DNA from: Psychrobacter sp. BI730
GTDB lineage: Bacteria; Pseudomonadota; Gammaproteobacteria; Pseudomonadales; Moraxellaceae
Assembly: GCF_013414195.1 (NCBI RefSeq)
Contig: NZ_JAATTV010000007.1
Span: 62,001 to 126,000 of the forward strand
DNA length: 64,000 nucleotides
Direction of reading: 5' to 3'
The position numbers and the translations under genes were made by a program. The notes below the pieces were generated by a model. The model was given only the letters and a program-made list of their open reading frames with translations. It had not been told where the DNA came from and did not search any database. This document shows, piece after piece, positions 7,688-15,678 of the stretch (position 1 is the stretch's first letter; each line of letters starts with the position of its first letter).

Positions 7688-10009
7688 TTACACAGGCGTA
7701 GCGATCGACGTATTTGCCTCTACGCGCTCTAAAATGACAGTGGTCGATTTGTACGCTGGGATATGAGAATCTGGCGCATGTGTCTCTAAATCAAAGAGGT
7801 CGTTGCACTCAGGATAGTAAGCAGCGACAGCGTTAGAGGCAATATCCATCTCGCTCAATACCAATGGGCCTAATACGCGCGGTTGCTCTAGGCTGTCTTT
7901 GGCACGCTGGCGAGTGACCATAACACGGTCACCTTTTTGCCAACCTAAACGACTTATTTCATCAGGGTGCATGAATAGCACATCACGGCGATCCGTCTGA
8001 CGATAGCGGTCTTTAAACCCAAAAATCATAGTGTTGAATTGGTCATGGCTACGGACACTGGTCAACTGCCAAACTTTTTGTGCTGTATCTGCATGCTCAT
8101 CGATATCGTTTGCGGCTGCCATTTGTGCTGCGACAAAAGTAATCGGATATTGCGGTACTTCAAACTGAGCTTTGCCGCTCTCGGTATTCCATACACGATG
8201 ACGCGCCGCATGATACAAATGAAAGCCACGCTCAGAGGTGCGAATACGCTGATTAAAGTCTTCAAATCCGTTAATAGCTTGAGCGATATAGTCTCGAATA
8301 ATATCGAAATCCTCACTCATCGCCAACCAAGGAATAGACGAGTCGGCGCCGAGTACATGAGTCGCGATATCCGCTACGATTTGCGCTTCAGATTTTAGAG
8401 TATCACTAACAGGTTTGAGCTTACCTTGAGTAGGTACGATCTGACACATAGAGTCTTCGATAGTGGCAAATTGCTCACCCTTTGTTGTGACAATACGCTC
8501 GGTACGGCCTAAGCAAGGTAGGATCAAATTATTAGCACCGGGGTATAGCATGGTCTCATTGAGCTTAGTACCGACAAATATATTAAGCTGAGTAGTGGTT
8601 AAGGCTTGCTCAATAGCGCTGGTATCAGGGGCAGCCACTGCGTAGTTACCACCCATGCCCATAAAGACTTTCAATTTACCTGCGATAAGAGCCTTGGCAC
8701 CTGTGACGACATCGTAGCCATGTTCTTGTGGCATAGGGTGCTTAAACACACGCTCTAAACTGTCTAGTAAGCTTTTGCTAGGACGCTCATGGATACCCAT
8801 AGTGCGATCGCCCTGTACGTTGGAGTGCCCACGTACTGGGGATGCACCAGCGCCGTCGATACCAATCATACCCATCAGCAGGAGCAAGTTGGTAATCATC
8901 GCCACATTGTCATCACCCTGTACATGCTGAGTAATGCCCATGCCCCAAGTGCAAATCGTTGCTGGACTATCAGCGACCAGCTCAGCGAGATTGATAATAT
9001 CTGTCTGAGAAATACCGCAGCCAAGTGTGATATCTGACCATGATTGCTCTGTTAGCCACTGTTTTAGAGGTTCAAAGCCTGAAGTATGAGTGGTAATAAA
9101 CTCATGATTTATTTTATCGTTTTCGATTAACCACTTGGCAATGCCAGTCAATAGCGCTGCATCACCGCCGATTTGAATTTGAACAACATCATCGACCATG
9201 TCAGCGCTTTGACCAGCTGCCATGTGAGTTGGTTTTTGCGGATTTCTAAACTTACTCAGGCCTTGCTCACGCATCGGGTTGATTGAGATGATTCGACAGC
9301 CTTGCTCATGCGCATGGGCGAGCATCTCTAGCATACGTGGATGGTTAGTCGCTGGGTTTTGCCCAAACATCAATATCAGATTGGCTTGCTCAAAATCTTC
9401 TAACATCACGGTCGCTTTACCAATACCTAGCTGTCTGCTTAGCATTACTGAGGTTGGCTCGTGACACATATTTGAGCAATCAGGCAAATTATTGGTACCA
9501 AAGCAGCGTACGAATAACTGAAATAAGAAGGCGGGCTCATTAGTCACACGGCCTGATGTATAAAATAGCGCCTCATCAGGTGAATCTAACTGTCCTAACT
9601 GCTCAGAGATTAAGCTATAAGCGGCTTCCCAAGGGATAGGGACATAGCGATCTTGCGCCGCATCGTAATACATCGGCTCTGATAAACGACCACTATGTTC
9701 AAGCTCGTAACCAGTCCATCCCTGTAGCTCAGTAACGGTATGCCTTGCAAAAAACTCGGCATCTGCTTTGTGGGTCATGGTCTCACTGGCAATGACTTTA
9801 ATGCCATTTTCACAGACATCGATGGCTTTGTGTGACTTATGGTCAGGCCAAGCACAGCCTGGGCAGTCAAATCCGCCTTGGGGCTGATTGCTTTTAAATA
9901 CACTTATACCGCCGCGCAAAAATGTCTTATAGTCCATTAGCTTTTGGGTAGAGGAGATCAGCGCAGGCCAACCAGCAGCAGGGTGGGAGTAGATAGGAAT
10001 TTTGCGCAT
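7688..10009 (-). CDS. FdhF/YdeP family molybdopterin oxidoreductase
   Basis: A large molybdopterin-dependent oxidoreductase (773 residues) of the FdhF/YdeP family, related to formate dehydrogenase alpha subunits. The substrate of YdeP-type enzymes is not established; E. coli YdeP has been linked to acid resistance. It contains the characteristic GGFDCPGCAWPD segment (residues 45-56, Cys49 and Cys52), the molybdopterin-binding segments ILMFGQNPATNHPR and GIDGAGASPVRGHSNVQG, and a C-terminal molydop-binding domain (SVRSHDQFNTMIFGF). Start: ATG at 10009, chosen because GAGG lies 6 nt upstream. A GTG/ATG slightly upstream lacks one. FdhD downstream probably sulfurates its cofactor. No Tat signal, so cytoplasmic. 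Confidence 0.88.
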   Translation of the reverse strand: MRKIPIYSHPAAGWPALISSTQKLMDYKTFLRGGISVFKSNQPQGGFDCPGCAWPDHKSHKAIDVCENGIKVIASETMTHKADAEFFARHTVTELQGWTGYELEHSGRLSEPMYYDAAQDRYVPIPWEAAYSLISEQLGQLDSPDEALFYTSGRVTNEPAFLFQLFVRCFGTNNLPDCSNMCHEPTSVMLSRQLGIGKATVMLEDFEQANLILMFGQNPATNHPRMLEMLAHAHEQGCRIISINPMREQGLSKFRNPQKPTHMAAGQSADMVDDVVQIQIGGDAALLTGIAKWLIENDKINHEFITTHTSGFEPLKQWLTEQSWSDITLGCGISQTDIINLAELVADSPATICTWGMGITQHVQGDDNVAMITNLLLLMGMIGIDGAGASPVRGHSNVQGDRTMGIHERPSKSLLDSLERVFKHPMPQEHGYDVVTGAKALIAGKLKVFMGMGGNYAVAAPDTSAIEQALTTTQLNIFVGTKLNETMLYPGANNLILPCLGRTERIVTTKGEQFATIEDSMCQIVPTQGKLKPVSDTLKSEAQIVADIATHVLGADSSIPWLAMSEDFDIIRDYIAQAINGFEDFNQRIRTSERGFHLYHAARHRVWNTESGKAQFEVPQYPITFVAAQMAAANDIDEHADTAQKVWQLTSVRSHDQFNTMIFGFKDRYRQTDRRDVLFMHPDEISRLGWQKGDRVMVTRQRAKDSLEQPRVLGPLVLSEMDIASNAVAAYYPECNDLFDLETHAPDSHIPAYKSTTVILERVEANTSIATPV

Positions 10010-10108
10010 GACAGACCTCATATAGTAAGTGACAACAGCGAAGCTTTGATAGACGACAACTATATAATGGTCAGTAAAAAGTTCATATGATCATTAACTA
10101 TAGATAAC

Positions 10109-10148
10109 AAAAAACCTCCAAGAAAAATCAATTCTCTTGAAGGTTTTT
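10109..10148 (-). terminator. Terminator of the ABC importer operon
   Basis: An imperfect stem pairs AAAAACCT-CCAAG with CTTG-AAGGTTTTT. It is followed leftward by a T run and lies 78 nt after the ATPase stop codon. Confidence 0.75.
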
Positions 10149-10225
10149 GAGGTTGTCGAAAATGGTTGTATCCGACAGGTACAAATTTATAAGTCGTAAG
10201 TCATGGACAGTATTAGCTCAAAAAC

Positions 10226-11020
10226 TTAGCTCAAAATCAAACTGTCATCTTCAACTTTTTCGCCACGTGTTTGCTCAAACATATCAAGTAGATCATGTAC
10301 GGTCATGCCTTTGCGAATGTCACCAGCCACATCCAACACGACTTGACCCTGATGCAGCATAACGGTGCGTGTACCATGTGCCAATGCTTGTTGCATAGAG
10401 TGGGTGACCATCATCGTAGTCAGCTTATTGTCCGTGACAATCTTATCAGTCAATTCTAAGACAAACGCCGCAGTCTTAGGATCGAGAGCTGCAGTATGCT
10501 CATCAAGTAGCAAAATCTTAGAAGGCTGCAATGATGCCATTAGCAGACTTACTGCCTGACGTTGACCACCAGAGAGTAGACCCATACGATCGGTTAGACG
10601 ATTTTCTAAACCTAATTTTAAAACGGATAGTTTTTCTCGGAACAAATCGCGGTTGTTCTGGTTCAATGCAAATTTCAGACCGCGATTACCGCCACGTTTG
10701 TAGGCCAAAGCCATATTTTCTTCGATCGTAAGCGCTTCACAAGTACCGGCCATCGGATCCTGAAAGACACGAGCAACCCAATGCGCGCGTTGATGAGCAG
10801 ACTTTTTGGTCACATCAATGCCATTTAACAAGATTGAGCCACTATCGACGCGCGTCGTACCGCTTACTGCGTTCAAAAAAGTAGATTTACCTGCGCCATT
10901 GGTACCAATGACAGTGACAAATTCACCATCAGCAATATTCAAACTGATACCACGTAGGGCAGGGTTTTCGATAGGCGTGCCTGGGTTAAAGGTCAACCGT
11001 AAATCGGTGGCTTGCATCAT
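10226..11020 (-). CDS. ABC importer ATP-binding protein
   Basis: A 264-residue ATPase that energises the import system encoded with the permease and the two receptors upstream. Walker A GTNGAGKST is at residues 39-47, the Q-loop is in ARVFQDP, the signature LSGGQ is at 149-153, Walker B ILLLDEHTA is at 169-177 and the switch His is in MVTHSMQQA. It belongs to the PhnK-like/COG1101 group that pairs with COG4120 permeases and COG2984 receptors. AAGGAG is 9 nt upstream of the ATG. It is the last gene of the leftward unit, before a terminator. Members of this importer class have been tied to tryptophan/tyrosine uptake in Firmicutes, but the substrate here is open. Confidence 0.9.
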   Translation of the reverse strand: MMQATDLRLTFNPGTPIENPALRGISLNIADGEFVTVIGTNGAGKSTFLNAVSGTTRVDSGSILLNGIDVTKKSAHQRAHWVARVFQDPMAGTCEALTIEENMALAYKRGGNRGLKFALNQNNRDLFREKLSVLKLGLENRLTDRMGLLSGGQRQAVSLLMASLQPSKILLLDEHTAALDPKTAAFVLELTDKIVTDNKLTTMMVTHSMQQALAHGTRTVMLHQGQVVLDVAGDIRKGMTVHDLLDMFEQTRGEKVEDDSLILS

Positions 11021-11084
11021 AATCGTTACTCCTTATTGTCTCTTCAAGCGAAGCAAGTGTTATAAATACCTGCTTTGACTGTCA

Positions 11085-11984
11085 TTAGGCGCGAACCTTG
11101 CGTGATAAAAACTTGGTTTTCGCTTTTGGCAATACCAAGGCTAGTACCACGAGCAATGCGGTAATCAAGTTCAAATCCTGTGGACCAAAGCCGATACTAC
11201 GTAGCGTATCGCTTGATAATGCGACCTGAATAAACAGTTTGTACAATACCGCGCCGACAACAACGGCAAAGGTGATCAGCCAAATACGCTTGGCAGGAAT
11301 GATGGTCTCACCGATGATGACCGCTGCTAGACCAATGACGATTGTACCGATACCAATTGAGATATCTGCGCCACCCTGAGTCTGGACAAATAGTGCTCCC
11401 GCTAAGGCAATCAAACCGTTAGAAATCGCCATACCGATGATAGTCATCCACGAGGTATTGATACCTTGCGCCTGTGCCATTCTTAGGTTTGAGCCAGTAG
11501 CGCGCATCGACAGACCTGTCTCGGTGCTATAGAACCAGTTCAAAAATAACATAGCAGCTGCGACGACGACACCGATAATCAGGCAGCGCATCCAATAACC
11601 ATTACCATCGGTCACCAGGGTGCTAAACACTGTGGTTTCGCCAAGCAAGGGTAGGTTTGGCGCGCCCATGATGCGTAGGTTGACAGAATATAAGGCAACC
11701 ATGACCAAAATACTGGCAAGCAGCTGCAAGATGCCAAGTTTGACATGCAACCACGCAGTGACGATACCAGCGACTGAACCTGCTAACATCCCAAAAGCAC
11801 AGGCCAACCATGGGTTGATACCAGCGATGATAGAAATACCAGCGACTGCGCCCCCTAACGGAAAACTACCGTCAGCGGTCAAATCAGGGAAGTCGAGCGT
11901 ACGAAATGAGATAAGCACACCGAGTGCTACTAGGCCATAAATCAGACCACTTTCAAGCGCACCAAAAAAAGCAATTAAAGACAT
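11085..11984 (-). CDS. ABC importer permease
   Basis: A 299-residue integral membrane protein with about 8-9 helices, of the branched-chain-amino-acid-type permease superfamily (COG4120). Hallmarks are the N-terminal GLIYGLVALGVLISFR, the cytosolic loop GLSMRATGSNLRMAQAQGIN, which corresponds to the coupling loop with the ATPase (RATG-N), and the later glycine-rich helices. It lies 64 nt upstream of the ATPase gene and downstream of the receptor genes, all leftward. A 440-bp gap with a hairpin separates it from the nearer receptor, so receptors may be made in excess of the membrane parts. No strong ribosome site is visible before the ATG. Confidence 0.9.
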   Translation of the reverse strand: MSLIAFFGALESGLIYGLVALGVLISFRTLDFPDLTADGSFPLGGAVAGISIIAGINPWLACAFGMLAGSVAGIVTAWLHVKLGILQLLASILVMVALYSVNLRIMGAPNLPLLGETTVFSTLVTDGNGYWMRCLIIGVVVAAAMLFLNWFYSTETGLSMRATGSNLRMAQAQGINTSWMTIIGMAISNGLIALAGALFVQTQGGADISIGIGTIVIGLAAVIIGETIIPAKRIWLITFAVVVGAVLYKLFIQVALSSDTLRSIGFGPQDLNLITALLVVLALVLPKAKTKFLSRKVRA

Positions 11985-12425
11985 AAGAGATCAGTAAGTC
12001 ATAACCAAGTGTCTAGCGTATGGTACCAAGATAAGTAAATGGCAATTGCCAAAATCATCTACCTGCTAAACAGCTAAGCGGTGAATTTAACAGATTAAGC
12101 AATCTGCGGTTAGGGTAAACCAAAACATATCACGATTAACAGCGATCATAAGCTACCTTGGTTTGAAGCGATGGTTCAAGGCACTGCAATGTAATCAATA
12201 GACCTATCCTCTACTCAACAAGTATCAGATAAATGACCAAACAAATACAGCACTATTAAACACGCTTCCAAAAAAGACTCTGTTTAGACAAGAAGCCCAG
12301 CCTAATGACTCATAGCTGGGTTTCTTATTTAATCATTAGCTGTATATTTAAGGTATACAACACAGTATCAAGTAGTGTCGCTTTCCTATTTATACCTGCT
12401 ATTGTGAGCCAAATACAAAGGTGCG
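11985..12425. other. Gap between receptor and permease genes
   Basis: About 440 bp without a coding frame. It holds the hairpin at 12290-12326 and presumably the promoter or leader for the permease-ATPase pair. I find nothing else. Confidence 0.55.
12290..12326 (-). terminator. Hairpin downstream of receptor gene (terminator or attenuator)
   Basis: Stem AAGAAGCCCAGC/GCTGGGTTTCTT (one G-T wobble) about 100 nt after the receptor stop codon. The leftward T tract is interrupted (CTTCTTGTCT), so partial termination is likely, which would favour receptor over permease synthesis. Confidence 0.55.
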
Positions 12426-13466
12426 TTATTCTACCACTTCTTTTGCTTTATCGATAACCGCTTGTGGCAATGTGATGCCTTCTTCTTTAGCATGTTTTGG
12501 ACTGACGTATAGATCAAGCGCTTGTGGAGTGTAAACAGGGATAGCACCTGCTTTTTCACCGTTTAAGATACGTACGACAATTTTACCAGTTTCACGGCCA
12601 AGCTCATAGTAGTTCACGCCTAGAGCAGCAACAGCACCGCGCTCAACTGAGCTAGTGTCTGAGGCAATGAGAGGAATCTTACTTTGTTTGGCGATTTGAT
12701 ATAGTGACTCGTACGCTGATACCACGTTGTTGTCAGTTGAAGTATAGATCATATCGACCTTACCTTCGAGACTACGTGCTGCCATCGCAATGTCGTTACT
12801 ACGCTGTGCAGGTGCTTCAAGTACATTGATACCGAGTGGTGTTAGCTTCTCTTTTAGATTTTTTAAGATAATCGTTGAGTTGACTTCACCTGGGCTATAG
12901 ACATAACCGACGTTCTTTAATGATGGAATGATTTGACGCATCAAGTCAATCTGTGGCTCGTACGGTAGGGCATCTGATGCGCCTGTAACGTTGGTGCCAG
13001 AACCATCTAGCTTAGGTACCAGTTTTGCGGCTACTGGATCAGTAACTGCTGAGAATACCAATGGAATGCTGCTAGTAGAAGCGGCAACAGACTGCGCAGA
13101 TGGTGTTGCGATAGCGACGATAACGTCTGGCGCATCAGCGACAAATTGCTTGGCAATCTGACCAGCAGTAGCAGTGTTTCCTTGCGCGCTTTGGAAGTTA
13201 ACGGTTAAGTTTTCACCGTCCTTGAAGCCTGCTTCGTTTAGCTCGTCGATGACACCTTTACGTACATCATCAAGCGCTGGATGTTCGACGATAGCGGTAA
13301 TAGCAACGGTCTTCATAGCTGTCGCTGCATCACCACTAGCGGCAGCATCAGTGGAGCCATCATCTTGCGCTGATTGGTTACAACCAGTCAAGATAGCCGT
13401 ACATACACTGCCTAATAATAAAGCCTTACCGAAATTAAAACGACCAAAACGATTTTGAGACAACAT
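12426..13466 (-). CDS. ABC transporter substrate-binding lipoprotein (copy 1)
   Basis: A 346-residue periplasmic receptor of the COG2984/PF04392 family. A lipoprotein signal (GKALLLGSVCTAILTGC) places the lipidated Cys near residue 29. An acidic/Ala linker follows, then the two-lobed binding fold. Conserved family segments include VNFQSAQGNTATAGQIAKQF, the VAIATPSAQSV motif and the C-terminal LYVSPKHAKEEGI. The ATG at 13466 is selected by AGGAG 8 nt upstream; an earlier in-frame start would spoil the signal peptide. It is a paralogue of the next gene upstream and shares the same motifs. It delivers an unknown ligand, possibly an amino acid, to the permease-ATPase pair encoded downstream. Confidence 0.9.
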   Translation of the reverse strand: MLSQNRFGRFNFGKALLLGSVCTAILTGCNQSAQDDGSTDAAASGDAATAMKTVAITAIVEHPALDDVRKGVIDELNEAGFKDGENLTVNFQSAQGNTATAGQIAKQFVADAPDVIVAIATPSAQSVAASTSSIPLVFSAVTDPVAAKLVPKLDGSGTNVTGASDALPYEPQIDLMRQIIPSLKNVGYVYSPGEVNSTIILKNLKEKLTPLGINVLEAPAQRSNDIAMAARSLEGKVDMIYTSTDNNVVSAYESLYQIAKQSKIPLIASDTSSVERGAVAALGVNYYELGRETGKIVVRILNGEKAGAIPVYTPQALDLYVSPKHAKEEGITLPQAVIDKAKEVVE

Positions 13467-13543
13467 GGGTCTTACTCCTAAAATAATAGTGTGTCCGTAC
13501 ACTATATAAATAATTGACGAGCTAATAGATAGCTTACTACTTT

Positions 13544-14593
13544 TTATTTGGTTTCGGCATCAATATCAACATTGATGGCGTTTTTTAGTAACTCTGCTGG
13601 CAAGCTGACACCTTGTGTTTTGGCGTGCTTAGGACTGACATATAAGGTCAGGTCATTCATGACTTCAGGTTTGATAGTATTGACCGCTTCGCCATTTAAC
13701 ACGCGATATACCATCTTGCCAGTGGTACGACCAAAGTCATAGTCATTAACACCAAGCGCAGCAGTCGCGCCGCGTTTTACACTGAATTCATCAGACGCGA
13801 TAATCGGTAACTTTAGCTCATTTGCTGCTTGGGTCATGGCCTCAAAGGCAGACGCAACATTATTGTCAAATGAGGTATAGATGATATCTGCGCGTCCTTG
13901 CAAACTGCGTGTCGCCATACCGATATCCGTTGGACGATTGGCAGGAATGTCTAATAGTGACAGACCTCGCGCTGGCAGAGCTTGTTTTAGGTTCTCACGC
14001 AATGATACTGAGTTTGCCTCACCTGGGCTATAGACATAACCAATGGTCTTTAAGTCGGGTTTTATCTGCTGTAACAAATCCAACTGCGGCTCTAGCGGCA
14101 ACTGGCTTGAGAGTCCAGTCAAATTGCTTTGAAAGGGCTTGCCATCTGCCGTGATGAGCTTGGCACCTAGCGGATCTGACACAGCAGTGTAGATAATAGG
14201 GATAGTGGTGGTCGCGGCTACCACTGACTGCGCAGAAGGCGTTGAGATTGCTACGATCGCATCAGGGTTGTCTCCTGCAAATTGCTTGGCAATCTGTCCT
14301 GCAGTCGCTGTGTTTCCTTGAGCACTTTGAAAGTTAACAGTTAGGTTTTGACCTTCGACATAACCATTATCTGCCAATTCATCAATAATACCGCGGCGCA
14401 TATCATCTAATGATGGATGCTCAACGATTTGAGTAATGGCAATTGATTTGGCAGGTTTGTCTGTAGCCGTGCTATTTTCAGCAGTCGCTGCGGTCTCGGT
14501 AGAGGAGTTTGAGCAGCCGATTAGTCCAAGTGTGCTAATGGCACTAAGAGCAACGCCATATAGGCTTAAGCGTAGAGTAGAAGCGATAGTCAT
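13544..14593 (-). CDS. ABC transporter substrate-binding lipoprotein (copy 2)
   Basis: A 349-residue paralogue of the adjacent receptor and the first gene of the leftward importer unit. The lipoprotein signal SLYGVALSAISTLGLIGC gives a lipid-modified Cys near residue 27. The same landmarks recur in the same order: VNFQSAQGNTATAGQIAKQF, VAISTPSAQSV, the GYVYSPGEANS segment and LYVSPKHAKTQGV. Only 77 nt separate the two receptors. The tandem pair suggests either two related ligands feeding one permease or a gene-dosage duplication that has since diverged. The upstream gap is long, so the operon promoter probably lies within 14,600-15,100. The ribosome site is weak. Confidence 0.9.
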   Translation of the reverse strand: MTIASTLRLSLYGVALSAISTLGLIGCSNSSTETAATAENSTATDKPAKSIAITQIVEHPSLDDMRRGIIDELADNGYVEGQNLTVNFQSAQGNTATAGQIAKQFAGDNPDAIVAISTPSAQSVVAATTTIPIIYTAVSDPLGAKLITADGKPFQSNLTGLSSQLPLEPQLDLLQQIKPDLKTIGYVYSPGEANSVSLRENLKQALPARGLSLLDIPANRPTDIGMATRSLQGRADIIYTSFDNNVASAFEAMTQAANELKLPIIASDEFSVKRGATAALGVNDYDFGRTTGKMVYRVLNGEAVNTIKPEVMNDLTLYVSPKHAKTQGVSLPAELLKNAINVDIDAETK

Positions 14594-15197
14594 TATTAGG
14601 TTAACTCATAGGTTATATCAATCGCAAAAACCAAGTAGATACGGCCAGACTGACTGAGTCTACTAACTTATATAGTAGTGATTTTGCTCATCTGTTTGGT
14701 GTACTTTGGTTTTTTACCATGATATTGAAGAATGCAGATTAGCCAAGTCAATGCTATGTTGATGCTGAGATAGCAGGCTAACAGTTAAATAAAGTAATCG
14801 TTCCATCGATTATTATGTTCATATTATGACAGTAATGTAAGTTATCGCAATAAGAAATTAATGTGTAGCGGTCATGGTGATGGATAATAAAAAAATCATC
14901 ACTTCTTTTTATCTTATTTAGACGCGTGATGCATTGAAGCTCTTATGTAGATCTAAATATAACGGATGCTGCTAGGGTACTTTTGTTTGCTGAAAACATA
15001 TGCAAAAGGCTTACATCCTAGCAACGCATCTATTACGTACTCACTTCATAATTAACGTAAGCTAATTTTCATACGAGAAACATGATAGGTCTAAGGATAA
15101 TTCAGTCATTTTGGTGACATTGTGCTGCCATAGTGGATATGAAATAGACGCTATTATTTATCTAATTTTTTCGAATGACTATTTTAAGGATAATATA
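14594..15197. other. Divergent intergenic region
   Basis: About 600 bp of AT-rich DNA between the receptor operon (leftward) and a small secreted-protein gene (rightward). I see no coding frame with a ribosome site and no RNA gene. It should contain both divergent promoters. A weak GTGATGG/CATCAC hairpin near 14,877-14,902 is the only local fold noticed. Confidence 0.55.
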
Positions 15198-15446
15198 ATG
15201 AACACTGCTAATCTCAAATTATTAACCATCGCTGGTATCACTGCTACTTCTTTGATTGGATTGCCTGCTATGGCAAAAGATGGTCATGGAAACGGGCACG
15301 GTAATGGACATGGTAATAGCAAAGGTAACTCTGCCCATGTCAGTAAAAACTATAAGCATAATGGCAACGCCCACCCAAGTATTAACGCTTATCGCAATGC
15401 TAGCCCAAATGCTTCATTTAAGCGTGATCTTGATAGATACGGTTGA
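15198..15446 (+). pseudogene. Small secreted Gly/His/Asn-rich protein, 3' end frameshifted by a 13-bp duplication
   Basis: Starts at ATG 15198 with AAGGA 7 nt upstream. A cleavable signal peptide (about residues 1-25, ending LPAMA) is followed by a low-complexity GHGNGHGNGHGN stretch, then a polar region. The frame stops at 15444-15446 after 82 codons. The stop is created by a perfect tandem duplication of 13 bp (15431-15443 and 15444-15456). With one copy removed, the frame continues to a TAG at 15556-15558 and adds a well-formed basic and aromatic tail (YRVVGKIDRRDYDRYVRIRT followed by PENNIVTVINDTL). The ancestral protein was therefore about 115 residues and this copy is probably truncated. 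Function unknown; perhaps periplasmic and metal-binding through His. It may still be expressed as the short form. Confidence 0.72.
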
Positions 15447-15456
15447 TAGATACGGT
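15431..15456 (+). repeat. 13-bp perfect tandem duplication
   Basis: The unit TGATAGATACGGT occurs twice head to tail inside the secreted-protein gene. Thirteen is not a multiple of three, so the second copy shifts the frame and makes a TGA at the junction. Confidence 0.95.
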
Positions 15457-15622
15457 TATAGAGTAGTCGGCAAGATTGATAGAAGGGATTATGACCGTTA
15501 CGTTCGTATTCGTACGCCAGAAAATAACATTGTGACGGTGATTAATGATACGTTGTAGATTATCGATATTTTGAGCAGATAAATATAAGGCTTAGTTTTT
15601 AGGAGTTTGCTAAATCAACCAT

Positions 15623-15653
15623 AAAAAAAGATGCCATTTAGGGCATCTTTTTT
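15623..15653. terminator. Bidirectional terminator between the secreted-protein gene and metG
   Basis: Stem AAAAAAGATGCC/GGCATCTTTTTT with a short loop. A/T runs on both sides let it serve both convergent genes. Confidence 0.88.
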
Positions 15654-15678
15654 TATTTTTCAATCCTAAAAATAACCG

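Noticed and set aside
8039..8398. A 119-codon rightward frame inside the molybdopterin oxidoreductase gene
   Set aside because: Antisense to well-conserved coding sequence, without initiation signals.
12290..12326. Riboswitch in front of the ABC permease
   Set aside because: Only a single hairpin is evident, with no multi-helix conserved core that I recognise; terminator or attenuator is the simpler reading.
15256..15558. A 100-codon overlapping frame as an independent gene
   Set aside because: Only its last part looks real, and that part is the displaced 3' end of the secreted-protein gene after the 13-bp duplication; the first part is a shadow.
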